From the NCBI GenBank assembly GCA_943788445.1, contig CALSQH010000012.1, positions 1 to 42,165 of the forward strand: DNA of 42,165 nucleotides. The letters are read 5' to 3'. Under the pieces are notes generated by a model that saw only the letters and a list, made by a program, of their open reading frames with translations, was not told where the DNA came from and did no database searches. Every line of letters begins with the position of its first letter. Within the stretch, counting starts at the first letter, position 1. This DNA comes from an uncultured Pseudomonadales bacterium. Its GTDB lineage: Bacteria; Pseudomonadota; Gammaproteobacteria; Pseudomonadales; Porticoccaceae. A program made the position numbers and the translations under genes. Positions 25,098 through 33,667 of the stretch are shown here, piece after piece.

Positions 25098-26267
25098 TCA
25101 GAACAAACCTTCAAAAAAAGTCTTTGCCTGGTACACAATATGAATCGTTTTAAGCGTAAATTCACTTCTTTTGGTATCCTCGTACTCTGCAAAGCTTTGC
25201 AGGTATGCTGGATTGCCTGGCGCCACAACAAGCTGCTGCATGCGATTGTGAGCCGGCGTATGAATATCGCCCATCACCACAATATCATTTCGGATATGGT
25301 GAATCGCAATATGGTTGTAGCGCTCAAGAGTTTCCGGTCGGGTAATTGCATCTTCATAAGCCAGCTGTAATGCGGCTTTGACTGCGGTATCACCATTGCG
25401 GTAGAGGTTAGAAATTGCCCACGAAAAATGCCATACGGCATGGTTCCAGTCGATGATAGTAAATGGCTCTGTAGTATAGAGCATCTCGATATTGTCGAAG
25501 TATAGCTGGGCTATTTTAGCGGCGATTTCAGGTGTAACCACTTGGTCTCTAATCGCCCATATTGGTAATTCTGATGTGGATAACTCGCGGGCAAATTCTG
25601 CTTCTGCAACCTTGAGCGTTGCAGCCAAATCAATGCCCTCAATCAACACTGGCTCTTGATCGTTATAACTCACATAAGGCATAACCGATGTGCAGATGGA
25701 GTTGGCTCTTCCTGGCGTCGCAAATCGCCGATCTCCAAACATGTAATCTTCGATCAAAATGGTATAACACCAATTTTCGACCTTATCATTTGCCTCAGCA
25801 CTCTGAGCTTGGTTGCTATCTGTATCGGATGTTAACTGCCAAGATCTGGCTGTTGCTGCAATGGTCGGCGGGCCAATTTGATAAGTCATTTTATCAATAA
25901 GGCTACCATTGCAGGTCAGGCTTATGCCGCCGGCTGGAGGTAACTCAAATAGATCAGACTGATAGGTGAAGTCAGCTCTAGGGTTTTGATTGGCAACCAC
26001 TGCATATTGCTGAGATTCCATAACCAGGCTATCAGTAATGGTAAATGCCTGATCCTGAGTATTAGTAATTTCACAGCCCTGAAGATCGATTGAGGATTCG
26101 GCGCTGTTATAGAGTTCTAACCACTGTGGCTCGCTGGCTGCGGATACAGGCATTAGTTCGGTAATGAAGATATCCTCTGGCGCCACTTTTTTGATGGATG
26201 AGCCGCCGCATCCGGCGATCAAAAGCGCCAGGCTCACAACACAGGATTTTGCTAAGGGTTTAGTCAT
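25098..26267 (-). CDS. Lamin-tail-domain lipoprotein with uncharacterised histidine-rich C-terminal region
   Basis: A 389-residue predicted lipoprotein: lipobox LIAG-C20 when started at the ATG at 26267, which I prefer over an upstream GTG. Residues ~32-110 form a lamin-tail (LTD) domain (IFITELMP, QWLELYN, SIDLQGCEITN), often found in extracytoplasmic proteins. The remaining ~240 residues match nothing I recognise. They carry clustered histidines, WNHAVWHFSWA near 275 and then NHIAIHHIRND and GDIHTPAHNRM near 320-345, that could bind metal. The gene lies 35 bp after the DUF1254 gene on the same strand and is probably co-transcribed with it. Confidence 0.75.
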   Translation of the reverse strand: MTKPLAKSCVVSLALLIAGCGGSSIKKVAPEDIFITELMPVSAASEPQWLELYNSAESSIDLQGCEITNTQDQAFTITDSLVMESQQYAVVANQNPRADFTYQSDLFELPPAGGISLTCNGSLIDKMTYQIGPPTIAATARSWQLTSDTDSNQAQSAEANDKVENWCYTILIEDYMFGDRRFATPGRANSICTSVMPYVSYNDQEPVLIEGIDLAATLKVAEAEFARELSTSELPIWAIRDQVVTPEIAAKIAQLYFDNIEMLYTTEPFTIIDWNHAVWHFSWAISNLYRNGDTAVKAALQLAYEDAITRPETLERYNHIAIHHIRNDIVVMGDIHTPAHNRMQQLVVAPGNPAYLQSFAEYEDTKRSEFTLKTIHIVYQAKTFFEGLF

Positions 26268-26301
26268 GATACTGTCGCTGCCTCTGATTATGTTCACAGT
26301 A

Positions 26302-27339
26302 CTAATTTATCTCGGTAAAGCGGGGGAAGGTCCAAGTGCCATTGAGTAATTCAGCTCTTGGTCGGTACATTCTTACTACATAGTTCCAGCCCTCGGTGAT
26401 GGGGATGTAATTGATGCTGCTAGGGTCACCACCTAAGTGCAGGGTGATTGATCCGTCGGCATTTTTCTCTGCGTTTCTATCGCTAAAACCATAGGCGTTA
26501 TAGCTATTTTGCTCAAAATAACCCTCGTTGTTATACATGGCGAGAGACCAGAAACTATCTACAGGGACATCTTTTACACTGAGCCTGTAGGCTTTATCGC
26601 TAGGCAGGTTGGGTTCAACGGTAAGCAGCAGAGACTCAGTCTCAGGAAGCGTTCCAAAGCCATAGGCGGTCAACAATAGCTGCTTGATGGGATCGACCTG
26701 CTCTTTGGTTCCCGCTGCTTTTGAGTTGTCGCTAATATCCTTTCCTAAAGCCGCCAGCAGATCGGTAGTTGCAGCTAGGGTCACTGGGTCATATTGCGGA
26801 TGGGAATAGCTTTTGGCCGAGGCACTGACAATCGAAATTTGATCTTGAAGTTTTTGCGCGGCTTCCAAATCACCGGGCACAGAGTCAACCACTAGGGTCC
26901 TCACCAATAGCCACACATAGGGCGTATGAAATTCCTTTAAGCTGAGTTCGTGGCGGCCAGCACTATGGAATATATTGTTGGTGTAGCCATCTTGATTAAC
27001 CACCTGCACAGACATATAGCGAGCACCCATGTCGGGCAAGTCAATGCTGGCGCCCTCACTAATATCGACTATGGCAACGCTGTAAAGGGTATCGCGATTT
27101 AGGCGTTTGCTGCTGCGGGCATCAACGCTTACAACCTGACGTCCATGGGCAAATATATTCAGTTTTCCATCGGCCCTAGCCAAGTATTTATCGAATTGAA
27201 TGGCGGTTTTCGCACGTACATAGTTGAGGGCGTTGACCTCCACTAGCGCTTCACTGGCCACAATATTAGCTGCTATCAATGACACAAAAATACCACTGAA
27301 GAGAATTATCTGCTTGATTAAATTTGATATTTTTTTCAA
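26302..27339 (-). CDS. DUF1254/DUF1214 domain protein, exported
   Basis: A ~345-residue protein with a signal peptide (KKISNLIKQIILF then a hydrophobic core to residue ~30). Residues ~35-130 fit DUF1254 (NRDTLYSVAIVDISEGA, ARYMSVQVVNQDGYTNN). The C-terminal ~110 residues fit DUF1214 (DSFWSLAMYNNEGYF, ITLHLGG, NYVVRMYRPRAELLNGTW). The start is uncertain: no ATG is available. A TTG at 27339 has GGGA 6 nt upstream and gives a normal signal peptide; another TTG lies at 27351. Members are common next to catabolic genes but have no agreed function. A perfect 23-bp operator lies about 280 bp upstream, shared with the divergent TetR gene. Confidence 0.85.
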   Translation of the reverse strand: MKKISNLIKQIILFSGIFVSLIAANIVASEALVEVNALNYVRAKTAIQFDKYLARADGKLNIFAHGRQVVSVDARSSKRLNRDTLYSVAIVDISEGASIDLPDMGARYMSVQVVNQDGYTNNIFHSAGRHELSLKEFHTPYVWLLVRTLVVDSVPGDLEAAQKLQDQISIVSASAKSYSHPQYDPVTLAATTDLLAALGKDISDNSKAAGTKEQVDPIKQLLLTAYGFGTLPETESLLLTVEPNLPSDKAYRLSVKDVPVDSFWSLAMYNNEGYFEQNSYNAYGFSDRNAEKNADGSITLHLGGDPSSINYIPITEGWNYVVRMYRPRAELLNGTWTFPRFTEIN

Positions 27340-27619
27340 ATGTTGTCCCAATCTTTTTATTGTTTTTAAGCGCTATATACATTGTTTGAGCTAGGGCCTG
27401 CAATAGATTGGCAGCAAGTAAGCCCGCTGTTAAATAGAGATGGATCCGCCCTGAGGTCTAACCATACCTAATGCAAGTGCATGTCCCAATGCATGCTTTG
27501 GGGTTTGAGTTTGCAGGACTCGCCGATCAAGTCATACTTGAATTGCCGACACACTGTGGCCAATCGGTGATTTTTAACCTCGAAAATACAATAATGTCAA
27601 AGCCGGGAAATATCAACAT

Positions 27620-27642
27620 TTATTATAATGTTCATATAATAA
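27620..27642. promoter_or_regulatory. Candidate 23-bp operator, site 6 (perfect)
   Basis: Arms TTATTATA and TATAATAA are perfect reverse complements, separated by ATGTTCA. This is the best match to the consensus. It lies between the DUF1254 gene (minus strand) and the type B TetR gene (plus strand, start 205 bp away), so autoregulation of that TetR is a natural reading. Nothing else is evident in the 507-bp gap. Confidence 0.7.
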
Positions 27643-27846
27643 CCCTATAGTGAGAACCAACATGACGACACCCAATAGTCATAGCCGTGTCTCTGGGCGA
27701 GCGAAATTTATGAGCCGCCTATAGTGGCGTTGACCAAAATACCATTACCAAGATGCTGAAAGCACTATCAATCAAGCCGCTTTTCTATGGTAAACGAACA
27801 GCTTTAGCAATCTGACAGATCAGTAAAACACCCGTATACTTTCTAT

Positions 27847-28434
27847 ATGAACAAACCAATCCGAAAGCGTCTATCTACAGAAGCTCGCTGCACCCAGCTA
27901 CTCGATGTGACTCGTGAACTGATTCTTGAGCACGGGCTGAATTCGTTTACCATGGAGCTCCTGGCACGCAAGGCTGGCGTCAGTAATCCCCTAGTTTATA
28001 AATACTTCAGTACTCGTCTGGTGCTCCTGCAGTCGCTACTGCAGCGTGAATTTGATTTTTTTTACGGTAGCCTTTTAACGCGGCTAAATCAGACGGACGA
28101 TTTTGTTGCCGTTGTTCATATTTTTGTCAGTATTAACTTCGACCAGGAATCAAATGGCAAGATTCTGCCTATCCTTCTCAATTTGGCCGATGTTGCCAAG
28201 GTATTGGGTACTGTAGGCCCGAAGGCGCAAAATAAAGTGGGTAATATCCTGGTCGATAGCATAATGAAGGCTTATGGTGTAACGCGGAAACAAGCGAGAG
28301 TAATGGCGAAAATTGCTTCTGGCACTTCCATTGCCGCTGCAGAAAACTTTAGTGTGGTCGGGGGCAATCGCGAGCAAACTATTGATTCTGCAGTGCAATT
28401 TATTCTTGGCGGCCTCGAGACGTTCAAAAGATAA
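27847..28434 (+). CDS. TetR/AcrR family transcriptional regulator (type B, copy 1)
   Basis: A 195-residue TetR protein with its helix-turn-helix at about residues 12-55 (RCTQLLDVTRELILEHG, then LARKAGVSNPLVYKYFS). It is paralogous to 32790-33404 (shared KRLS, AGVSNPLVYKYF, VNFDQESNGK/VNFEQSESGN, and a C-terminal FILGG). The type B pair differs from the type A pair in sequence, though the recognition helix is similar (SNPLVYKYF versus SKALVYNYF). The closest operator candidates are sites 6 and 7, on either side of the gene. Because it is next to the perfect copy of the repeat, I consider this protein the leading candidate for its binding partner. Confidence 0.92.
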   Translation: MNKPIRKRLSTEARCTQLLDVTRELILEHGLNSFTMELLARKAGVSNPLVYKYFSTRLVLLQSLLQREFDFFYGSLLTRLNQTDDFVAVVHIFVSINFDQESNGKILPILLNLADVAKVLGTVGPKAQNKVGNILVDSIMKAYGVTRKQARVMAKIASGTSIAAAENFSVVGGNREQTIDSAVQFILGGLETFKR

Positions 28435-28541
28435 TCTGCCGAGTCTTCATTTCCCCCTAGGTTCCTTATCTAATAATCTATAGTTTGTGGTTGGCATTCT
28501 ATTGAACCGATCTCATCAATCTAAATTAAGATTGACCAATA

Positions 28542-28564
28542 TTAGTATAGAAATACTATATTAA
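28542..28564 (+). promoter_or_regulatory. Candidate 23-bp operator, site 7, overlapping a promoter
   Basis: Arms are TTAGTATA and TATATTAA with spacer GAAATAC; the core TAGTAT-N4-ATACTA is a perfect palindrome. A TTGACC (28532-28537) followed after 16 bp by TACTAT (28554-28559) would put the -10 inside the site. It lies 128 bp before the Rieske gene start, where binding would block transcription of the Rieske-amidohydrolase-transporter-TetR operon. Confidence 0.65.
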
Positions 28565-28692
28565 TGTTGACCGGATCATCCTTTGACGGTATTTTATCGC
28601 CTTGATTTCAGCGTCAGCAATAGCACTCAATCTATCAGCAGCGTTACTAAATCTAACCCTTTAAAAATTTTAAAATCAAAGTAGGTTGCCCA

Positions 28693-29847
28693 ATGTTATC
28701 TTCAGTTTCAGAGTCCAATATTATTCCAACGGTTTCACTGTTAAGTGACCAGGAGGCTATCGAGAGAATCTTTACTCACATAGATGATGGCACTACTGAT
28801 CTTGGTGATACTGTCTGGCGAGAACCTGTTGAAAACTATCATTCCCAAGAGCGATTTGATGCTGAAATAGCGCTGTTGCGGAGTCTTCCAATTCCTTTTT
28901 GCCCCTCCGCGGCGCTGTCTGAAAAAGGTAGCTATATTGCCCGCAAATCGGCGGGCACCCCGTTGGTAGTAGTGCGGGGCAGAGATGGCAAGGTGAGAGC
29001 CTTTATTAATGCCTGTCGCCATCGTGGCATGCAAGTAGCCAGTGGCAGTGGTCGTGCTCATGCTTTTGTCTGCCCCTACCATGCCTGGTCCTACGGCCTT
29101 GATGGTTCACTCAAATCTATCCCGGGTGAAGAGGCATTTCCTGGCCTTGCCATTAAGGATCACGGTCTGGTGGAGGTAAGTGCTATGGAAAAGGGCGGTC
29201 TGGTCTATGTGATGCAGAAGGGAACCATCAATCCAGAGATGCTAGAAAATAGCCGCACCTACTTTAGTCCCGAGCAGCAACTGTTTAGACAGTCAGAAAA
29301 TACAGACCAGGCCAATTGGAAGTTGTTAACCGAAACACTCCTAGAGGGCTACCATATCAAATCATTGCATCAAAAGTCGTTCTACCCCTATGGCTTAGAC
29401 AATGTCAATTTGGTCGAGACCTACGGCGCTAATGCTCGAGTGACTTTTCCTTTCCGGCGCATTGAGAAGTTGCGAGATGTACCTGCAGAGAAGCGCAGAG
29501 CTGCAGGAATGCTGACCTCTGTCTACCATCTTTTCCCCAACGCCAGTGTCTCAGTACTGTCCAAACATTCAAACTTGACAATTATGGAGCCTCTCAGCCC
29601 CAGCAGTACTCAGATGGTGATCTATTTGATAACCCCGGAACAAACTATCGAGAACCCAATTTCCCTTGAGGATGTTGAAAGAGATGCCGAGTTTGTCAAT
29701 CAATCAGGCCAGGATGAAGATCGAGAAGCGGCCTGCTTAATTCAGCAGACGGTAACAGCTCAGGCCAACAGTCATTTGACCTTTGGCTACTTTGAAAAAG
29801 CGATTGTTAATTTCCACCAGCATCTGACAGAAACTTTAGATTTGTAG
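28693..29847 (+). CDS. Rieske non-haem iron oxygenase, catalytic subunit
   Basis: A 384-residue ring-hydroxylating oxygenase alpha subunit. The Rieske [2Fe-2S] ligands are C108, H110, C127 and H130 (CRHRG and CPYHAW). The mononuclear iron ligands are H221 and H226 (EGYHIKSLH), with an acidic residue near 341-343 as third ligand. Such enzymes insert oxygen into aromatic rings, methoxy groups, or steroid-like and quaternary-amine substrates, using electrons from a reductase. No beta subunit, ferredoxin or ferredoxin reductase is encoded in the window, so it must borrow these or be a homotrimeric type fed by a distant reductase. It heads a same-strand run with an amidohydrolase (89 bp) and a GPH carrier (84 bp), and its promoter carries operator site 7. 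Confidence 0.93.
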   Translation: MLSSVSESNIIPTVSLLSDQEAIERIFTHIDDGTTDLGDTVWREPVENYHSQERFDAEIALLRSLPIPFCPSAALSEKGSYIARKSAGTPLVVVRGRDGKVRAFINACRHRGMQVASGSGRAHAFVCPYHAWSYGLDGSLKSIPGEEAFPGLAIKDHGLVEVSAMEKGGLVYVMQKGTINPEMLENSRTYFSPEQQLFRQSENTDQANWKLLTETLLEGYHIKSLHQKSFYPYGLDNVNLVETYGANARVTFPFRRIEKLRDVPAEKRRAAGMLTSVYHLFPNASVSVLSKHSNLTIMEPLSPSSTQMVIYLITPEQTIENPISLEDVERDAEFVNQSGQDEDREAACLIQQTVTAQANSHLTFGYFEKAIVNFHQHLTETLDL

Positions 29848-29936
29848 CCTTTATAAAAAAGCAGGTATAGGCCAACAATTACTAATGCTGGCCAACCAGT
29901 TTTCAAAAACCAGAATTAGTAAATAAGGAGTACCTT

Positions 29937-31097
29937 ATGAGTTACGCGCAACACCGCAAGATCATTGATGCCGACAGTCATGTTATAGAGCTAGATGACT
30001 TTCTAATAAAGGCGGCCAGAGAAGCCGATATAGAACTGCTGCAAAAGATGGATGATCAAACGGAGCTACCAATTGATAGGCAAAAATATGATGACGGCGT
30101 AGAGCTGTTCGAGCGGCGCAAGCATGATGCCGCTGTTAAGCAGGAATGCGAGGATATTATTGTCAGCAACAACCTGGGAGGTTGGTCCCGCATTGGCGCA
30201 TTTGACCCTCAGGAGCGCTCCCATGCGCTGGATTTGTTTGGTTATGAGAAGCAATGGGTGCTGCCTACTTTCTCCTTTCATCAGGTAGCCCATGTTGGTG
30301 ATATGGATGCGCTCTATGCAGGTGCTCGCACCCTAAATAAGGCTATGGCCGACTTTTGTGCCCATGATGATCGCTTGCTAGCGATTGGGTATTTACCCTA
30401 TACCTTAGGGCCAGAGAGGGCGCTGGAGCTAATGAAACAGGGCTTCGATGATGGTTGTTATACCTTCATGATCGACACCAATGAGCCCAACGATGACAAG
30501 ATTAGTTTTGCTCATCCAGACTTTGACCCTGTCTGGGCAGGTTTTGTAGAGCAGAGGGTACCCTTTGGTATACATGTGGCTGCCAATGGTCATTATGAGG
30601 CTGTACCAAAAAGCTTTAAGCGCAATGGCAAGAATATTATTGCGCTGGGTGGCGATGCGCCTGCAGGTGAGCTCGGCCTGATAACGATAAAAAATTCGGC
30701 TGAACTATTTCTGTCGGCGCTAATTTTTGACGGCGTCTTTGATCGTCACCCCAGTCTGCGAGGCATGTGTATGGAGCATGGTGCATTTTGGGTTCCATCC
30801 TGGCTAAAGTCGCTAGACTTTACCTATGGAGCTTATTTGCCGCGCAGAGAGTTTGTGGAAAAACCCTCAGATACAGCGAGGAGATGCCTGAAGTTTTCGC
30901 CGTTTGCCGGTGAACCTGTTGGATGGATCATCGAAAATACCAGTCCGGATATGATTTGCTACGCATCGGACTATCCGCATCCAGAGGGTGGGTCAGATCC
31001 TATAAGCAAGTTCGAAGCTACAATGGTAGGCTGTGATGAAGACACCATGAGTAAGTTTTATCATGGCAATATGCAGGCCTTGATGTCTCTGGCTTAG
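29937..31097 (+). CDS. Amidohydrolase family protein (COG2159), copy 2
   Basis: A 386-residue amidohydrolase-2 enzyme. Metal ligands by analogy are D13 and H15 (DADSHV), a His in the GIHVAANGHYE region near residue 220, and the Asp of YASDYPHPEGGSDP near 347. It is the most divergent of the three family members here and is not a recent duplicate of the other two. It has an excellent ribosome-binding site (AAGGAG, 7 nt). Directly downstream of the Rieske oxygenase, it is a candidate for hydrolysing or decarboxylating the oxygenation product; this is an inference from position. Confidence 0.92.
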   Translation: MSYAQHRKIIDADSHVIELDDFLIKAAREADIELLQKMDDQTELPIDRQKYDDGVELFERRKHDAAVKQECEDIIVSNNLGGWSRIGAFDPQERSHALDLFGYEKQWVLPTFSFHQVAHVGDMDALYAGARTLNKAMADFCAHDDRLLAIGYLPYTLGPERALELMKQGFDDGCYTFMIDTNEPNDDKISFAHPDFDPVWAGFVEQRVPFGIHVAANGHYEAVPKSFKRNGKNIIALGGDAPAGELGLITIKNSAELFLSALIFDGVFDRHPSLRGMCMEHGAFWVPSWLKSLDFTYGAYLPRREFVEKPSDTARRCLKFSPFAGEPVGWIIENTSPDMICYASDYPHPEGGSDPISKFEATMVGCDEDTMSKFYHGNMQALMSLA

Positions 31098-31181
31098 TAT
31101 CGGTTTGACATGTGCTGGGCTAACTTTAATGCTTGAATGTGGCGGTTTTTGCCCACTAAAAAAATTGGCTGATTACGATTC

Positions 31182-32717
31182 ATGACTCCTATTAAAACGC
31201 AGTATGTTGGTCTGAAATCAAAGATTGACGACCAGTTATCTCGCTGGTCAGTCGCCGCATTTGGCATCGGCGCCGCAGGTGAAGCAGTTTACTTGGGACT
31301 GTTCAACACCTTCATTACTATTTTTTATAACCAAGTAATTGGCTTATCAAATACCCTCATCGGTACTGCTATCATGCTGGCCCTGGTGGTCGATGCTATC
31401 ACTGACCCATTGATCGGGATAATTTCAGATAAATGGAAATCCAAACACGGACGACGACATCCATTTCTATTTGCTGCGCCCATACCCTTAGCGCTGGCAA
31501 TCTATGCAATTTTCAATCCGCCCGAATCCATTCTGAATGAAGCAGATAATTTCACTAATTATGCATTGTTCGCATGGCTAGCCATTTGCACGGTGTTCAG
31601 TCGCGCATTCTTAACTCTCTATTCAATTCCGCATCTAGCCCTGGGTGGTGAAATGTCGAAGAACCATAATGAGCGTTCCAGGTTATTCAGTGCTAATGCA
31701 GCATTTGCCTATGTAACTGGTGCCTTATTTGGTTTTTTGGCTTGGGGAGTATTTTTCGATGCCGAGCATATAAGAGCTGTTGACGGCGTGGCAGTTCCTG
31801 GGCACTTAAATGAAGCCTCTTATGCACCTTTAATACTGTTAGCCTGTAGTTTGGTTCTTGTGGCGATTTGGACTACCGCTGCCGGCACGTATAAGCATGT
31901 GCCAACATTATCCGCACCCCCTAAGCAGCAACAAGCGCTCTCTCTGAAAGGTTTTTTCAAAGAGATATTGGCCACATTAAAGTGCCGCAACTATGTAATG
32001 CTAATTGCCGGTTATTTTTTCTTTATGATTGCCAGCGGAATCTACGATACGCTAAGTGTTTTTATGAACACTTACTTTTGGGAGCTCGTGCCGGGCCAAA
32101 TGCGCTGGTTTGGGTTAGTGTCGGCGCCCTGTGCCTTATTTGGCGCATTAATTTCACCTGTGTTAATGCGCAAGTTTGATCGTAAGCCTGTGGTGATCTT
32201 CTCTCTGATTTGCATGGCGATTACTGCTCAATTGGTTGTAAATTTGAGATTGCTCGGTTTAATGCCTGACAATCACAGCCCTGCATTGCTGCCACTGCTA
32301 CTCTGCAACTCAGGGGTATTCGCGTTTGTGATTGGCCTTGGTGCTGTCGCAATGATGTCTATGATTGGCGATGTGGTAGATGAAAACGAGTTGGATACCG
32401 GATTGCGCCAGGAAGGGTTATTCTATTCTGCAAGAGCCTTTTTCGCCAAAGCTTCGTTTTCCTTTGGTCATTTTGTGGCTGGCGTAGGGCTAGATTTATT
32501 CGTTCGTTTTCCATCGCTGGCAGTTCCCGGATCGGTTGATGCAGATGTGCTATTTAGAATGGGTATGCTGGCTGGGCCCATTATGGGTATAGCGGCGTTT
32601 ATCTCGATATTCTTTTATGGCAAATACCATTTGACCCATTCTATGCATAGCAAAATTGTTGATGATATTGAAGAGCGCAGGCGTAACCAACAAGAGTCCA
32701 TTGCCAAGGCGACATAA
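31182..32717 (+). CDS. MFS transporter, GPH type, copy 2
   Basis: A 511-residue carrier with about 12 hydrophobic segments, closely paralogous to 3991-5466. Shared stretches include FNTFI, YNQxIGLSNxLIGTAIMLA, GRRHPFLFAAPIPLA, KNxNERSRLFS and DENELxxGLRQEG. Compared with copy 1 it has an N-terminal extension of about 20 residues. It lies 84 bp after the amidohydrolase without a terminator and with only a weak ribosome-binding site, and probably belongs to the Rieske operon. The repeated pairing of this carrier type with a COG2159 amidohydrolase suggests that both import related substrates. Confidence 0.92.
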   Translation: MTPIKTQYVGLKSKIDDQLSRWSVAAFGIGAAGEAVYLGLFNTFITIFYNQVIGLSNTLIGTAIMLALVVDAITDPLIGIISDKWKSKHGRRHPFLFAAPIPLALAIYAIFNPPESILNEADNFTNYALFAWLAICTVFSRAFLTLYSIPHLALGGEMSKNHNERSRLFSANAAFAYVTGALFGFLAWGVFFDAEHIRAVDGVAVPGHLNEASYAPLILLACSLVLVAIWTTAAGTYKHVPTLSAPPKQQQALSLKGFFKEILATLKCRNYVMLIAGYFFFMIASGIYDTLSVFMNTYFWELVPGQMRWFGLVSAPCALFGALISPVLMRKFDRKPVVIFSLICMAITAQLVVNLRLLGLMPDNHSPALLPLLLCNSGVFAFVIGLGAVAMMSMIGDVVDENELDTGLRQEGLFYSARAFFAKASFSFGHFVAGVGLDLFVRFPSLAVPGSVDADVLFRMGMLAGPIMGIAAFISIFFYGKYHLTHSMHSKIVDDIEERRRNQQESIAKAT

Positions 32718-32789
32718 ACCAAATTAATGGTTAGAATGGCAGCATCGGGAGCGCCTTTCTGGGATGCTCATAGGCATGGTGATAGGTTG

Positions 32790-33404
32790 ATGGTACAAAA
32801 AAAACGAACCCGTTTGTCGAAAGAAGGTCGGCGATCGCAGCTTCTGGACACGACGGCAGCAATTATAGAAGATATGGGATTTGCAGGATTTACCATGGAG
32901 ACATTGGCTAAGGTGGCCGGTGTGAGTAACCCGTTGGTCTATAAATATTTCGACTCCCGGCAAGAGATATTTAAAGAGCTTTTATTGCGAGAACTAGAAG
33001 ATTCTCGCTTGAAGATTAGGGCTAAAGTAGCCGTTACTCAGACTTTTGAGGAACTTGTAAGAGTCTTCGTTGAGGTTAACTTTGAGCAATCCGAATCTGG
33101 AAATGTAAGAGACGTTCTGCTCAGCCAGCCCGATCTAAGAGAGGCGCTTTCTGAGACGATACGGAGAAATCATAAAGAGACTGGCCGATATCTACTCGAT
33201 CGAGTCATCGAAGAGAATCGCACGATGACATTAGAGCAGGCGGAGCATCTTCTCTATATGGGCTCCGCGGCCTCTATCGCCGCTGCTGAAAAAGTCGATC
33301 GATCGGGTCGCAGCAGACAACGCCTAATTGACAATACCGTCAGTTTTATTCTAGGCGGGTTCGCGGCTCCCTATGCCGATACTGACACCGATACCAACAG
33401 CTAA
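32790..33404 (+). CDS. TetR/AcrR family transcriptional regulator (type B, copy 2)
   Basis: A 204-residue TetR protein, paralogous to 27847-28434. Helix-turn-helix residues are ~10-52 (SKEGRRSQLLDTTAAIIEDMG, then LAKVAGVSNPLVYKYFD). An upstream ATG at 32727 is in frame, but the 21 extra residues are unlike other TetR N-termini, and the paralogue begins at the position equivalent to 32790, so I use that. The last residues (DTDTDTNS) are a low-complexity acidic tail. It closes the Rieske operon and precedes the MDR gene, whose upstream region carries operator site 8. Confidence 0.88.
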   Translation: MVQKKRTRLSKEGRRSQLLDTTAAIIEDMGFAGFTMETLAKVAGVSNPLVYKYFDSRQEIFKELLLRELEDSRLKIRAKVAVTQTFEELVRVFVEVNFEQSESGNVRDVLLSQPDLREALSETIRRNHKETGRYLLDRVIEENRTMTLEQAEHLLYMGSAASIAAAEKVDRSGRSRQRLIDNTVSFILGGFAAPYADTDTDTNS

Positions 33405-33576
33405 AATTTATCATCTACTCGCTTAATCCATGTGCTTAACGTCGAGCACAATTCTGTGCACCTATCATAAAAGCCCGTCATTGAGTTCAATCCTTTGTTC
33501 GCTATTTAATCACAAAAAAAACCACATTTTTGCTAAAACAGGCCCATTGCGCACTATATTTGTCTGCTCCTATATT

Positions 33577-33599
33577 ATATTATAGTATATGTATAATAA
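33577..33599 (+). promoter_or_regulatory. Candidate 23-bp operator, site 8, overlapping a promoter
   Basis: Arms are ATATTATA and TATAATAA with spacer GTATATG, matching the consensus at 15 of 16 arm positions. TTGTCT (33560-33565) and TAGTAT (33583-33588) are 17 bp apart, placing a possible -10 inside the site. It lies 68 bp before the MDR start and would control the long operon 33668-39541. Confidence 0.65.
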
Positions 33600-33667
33600 A
33601 AGCTAAGCTGAAGCCTCCTATGGGTTTGGCAATGCCATAACATTTTTAATCTATCTCGGGGGTAACA

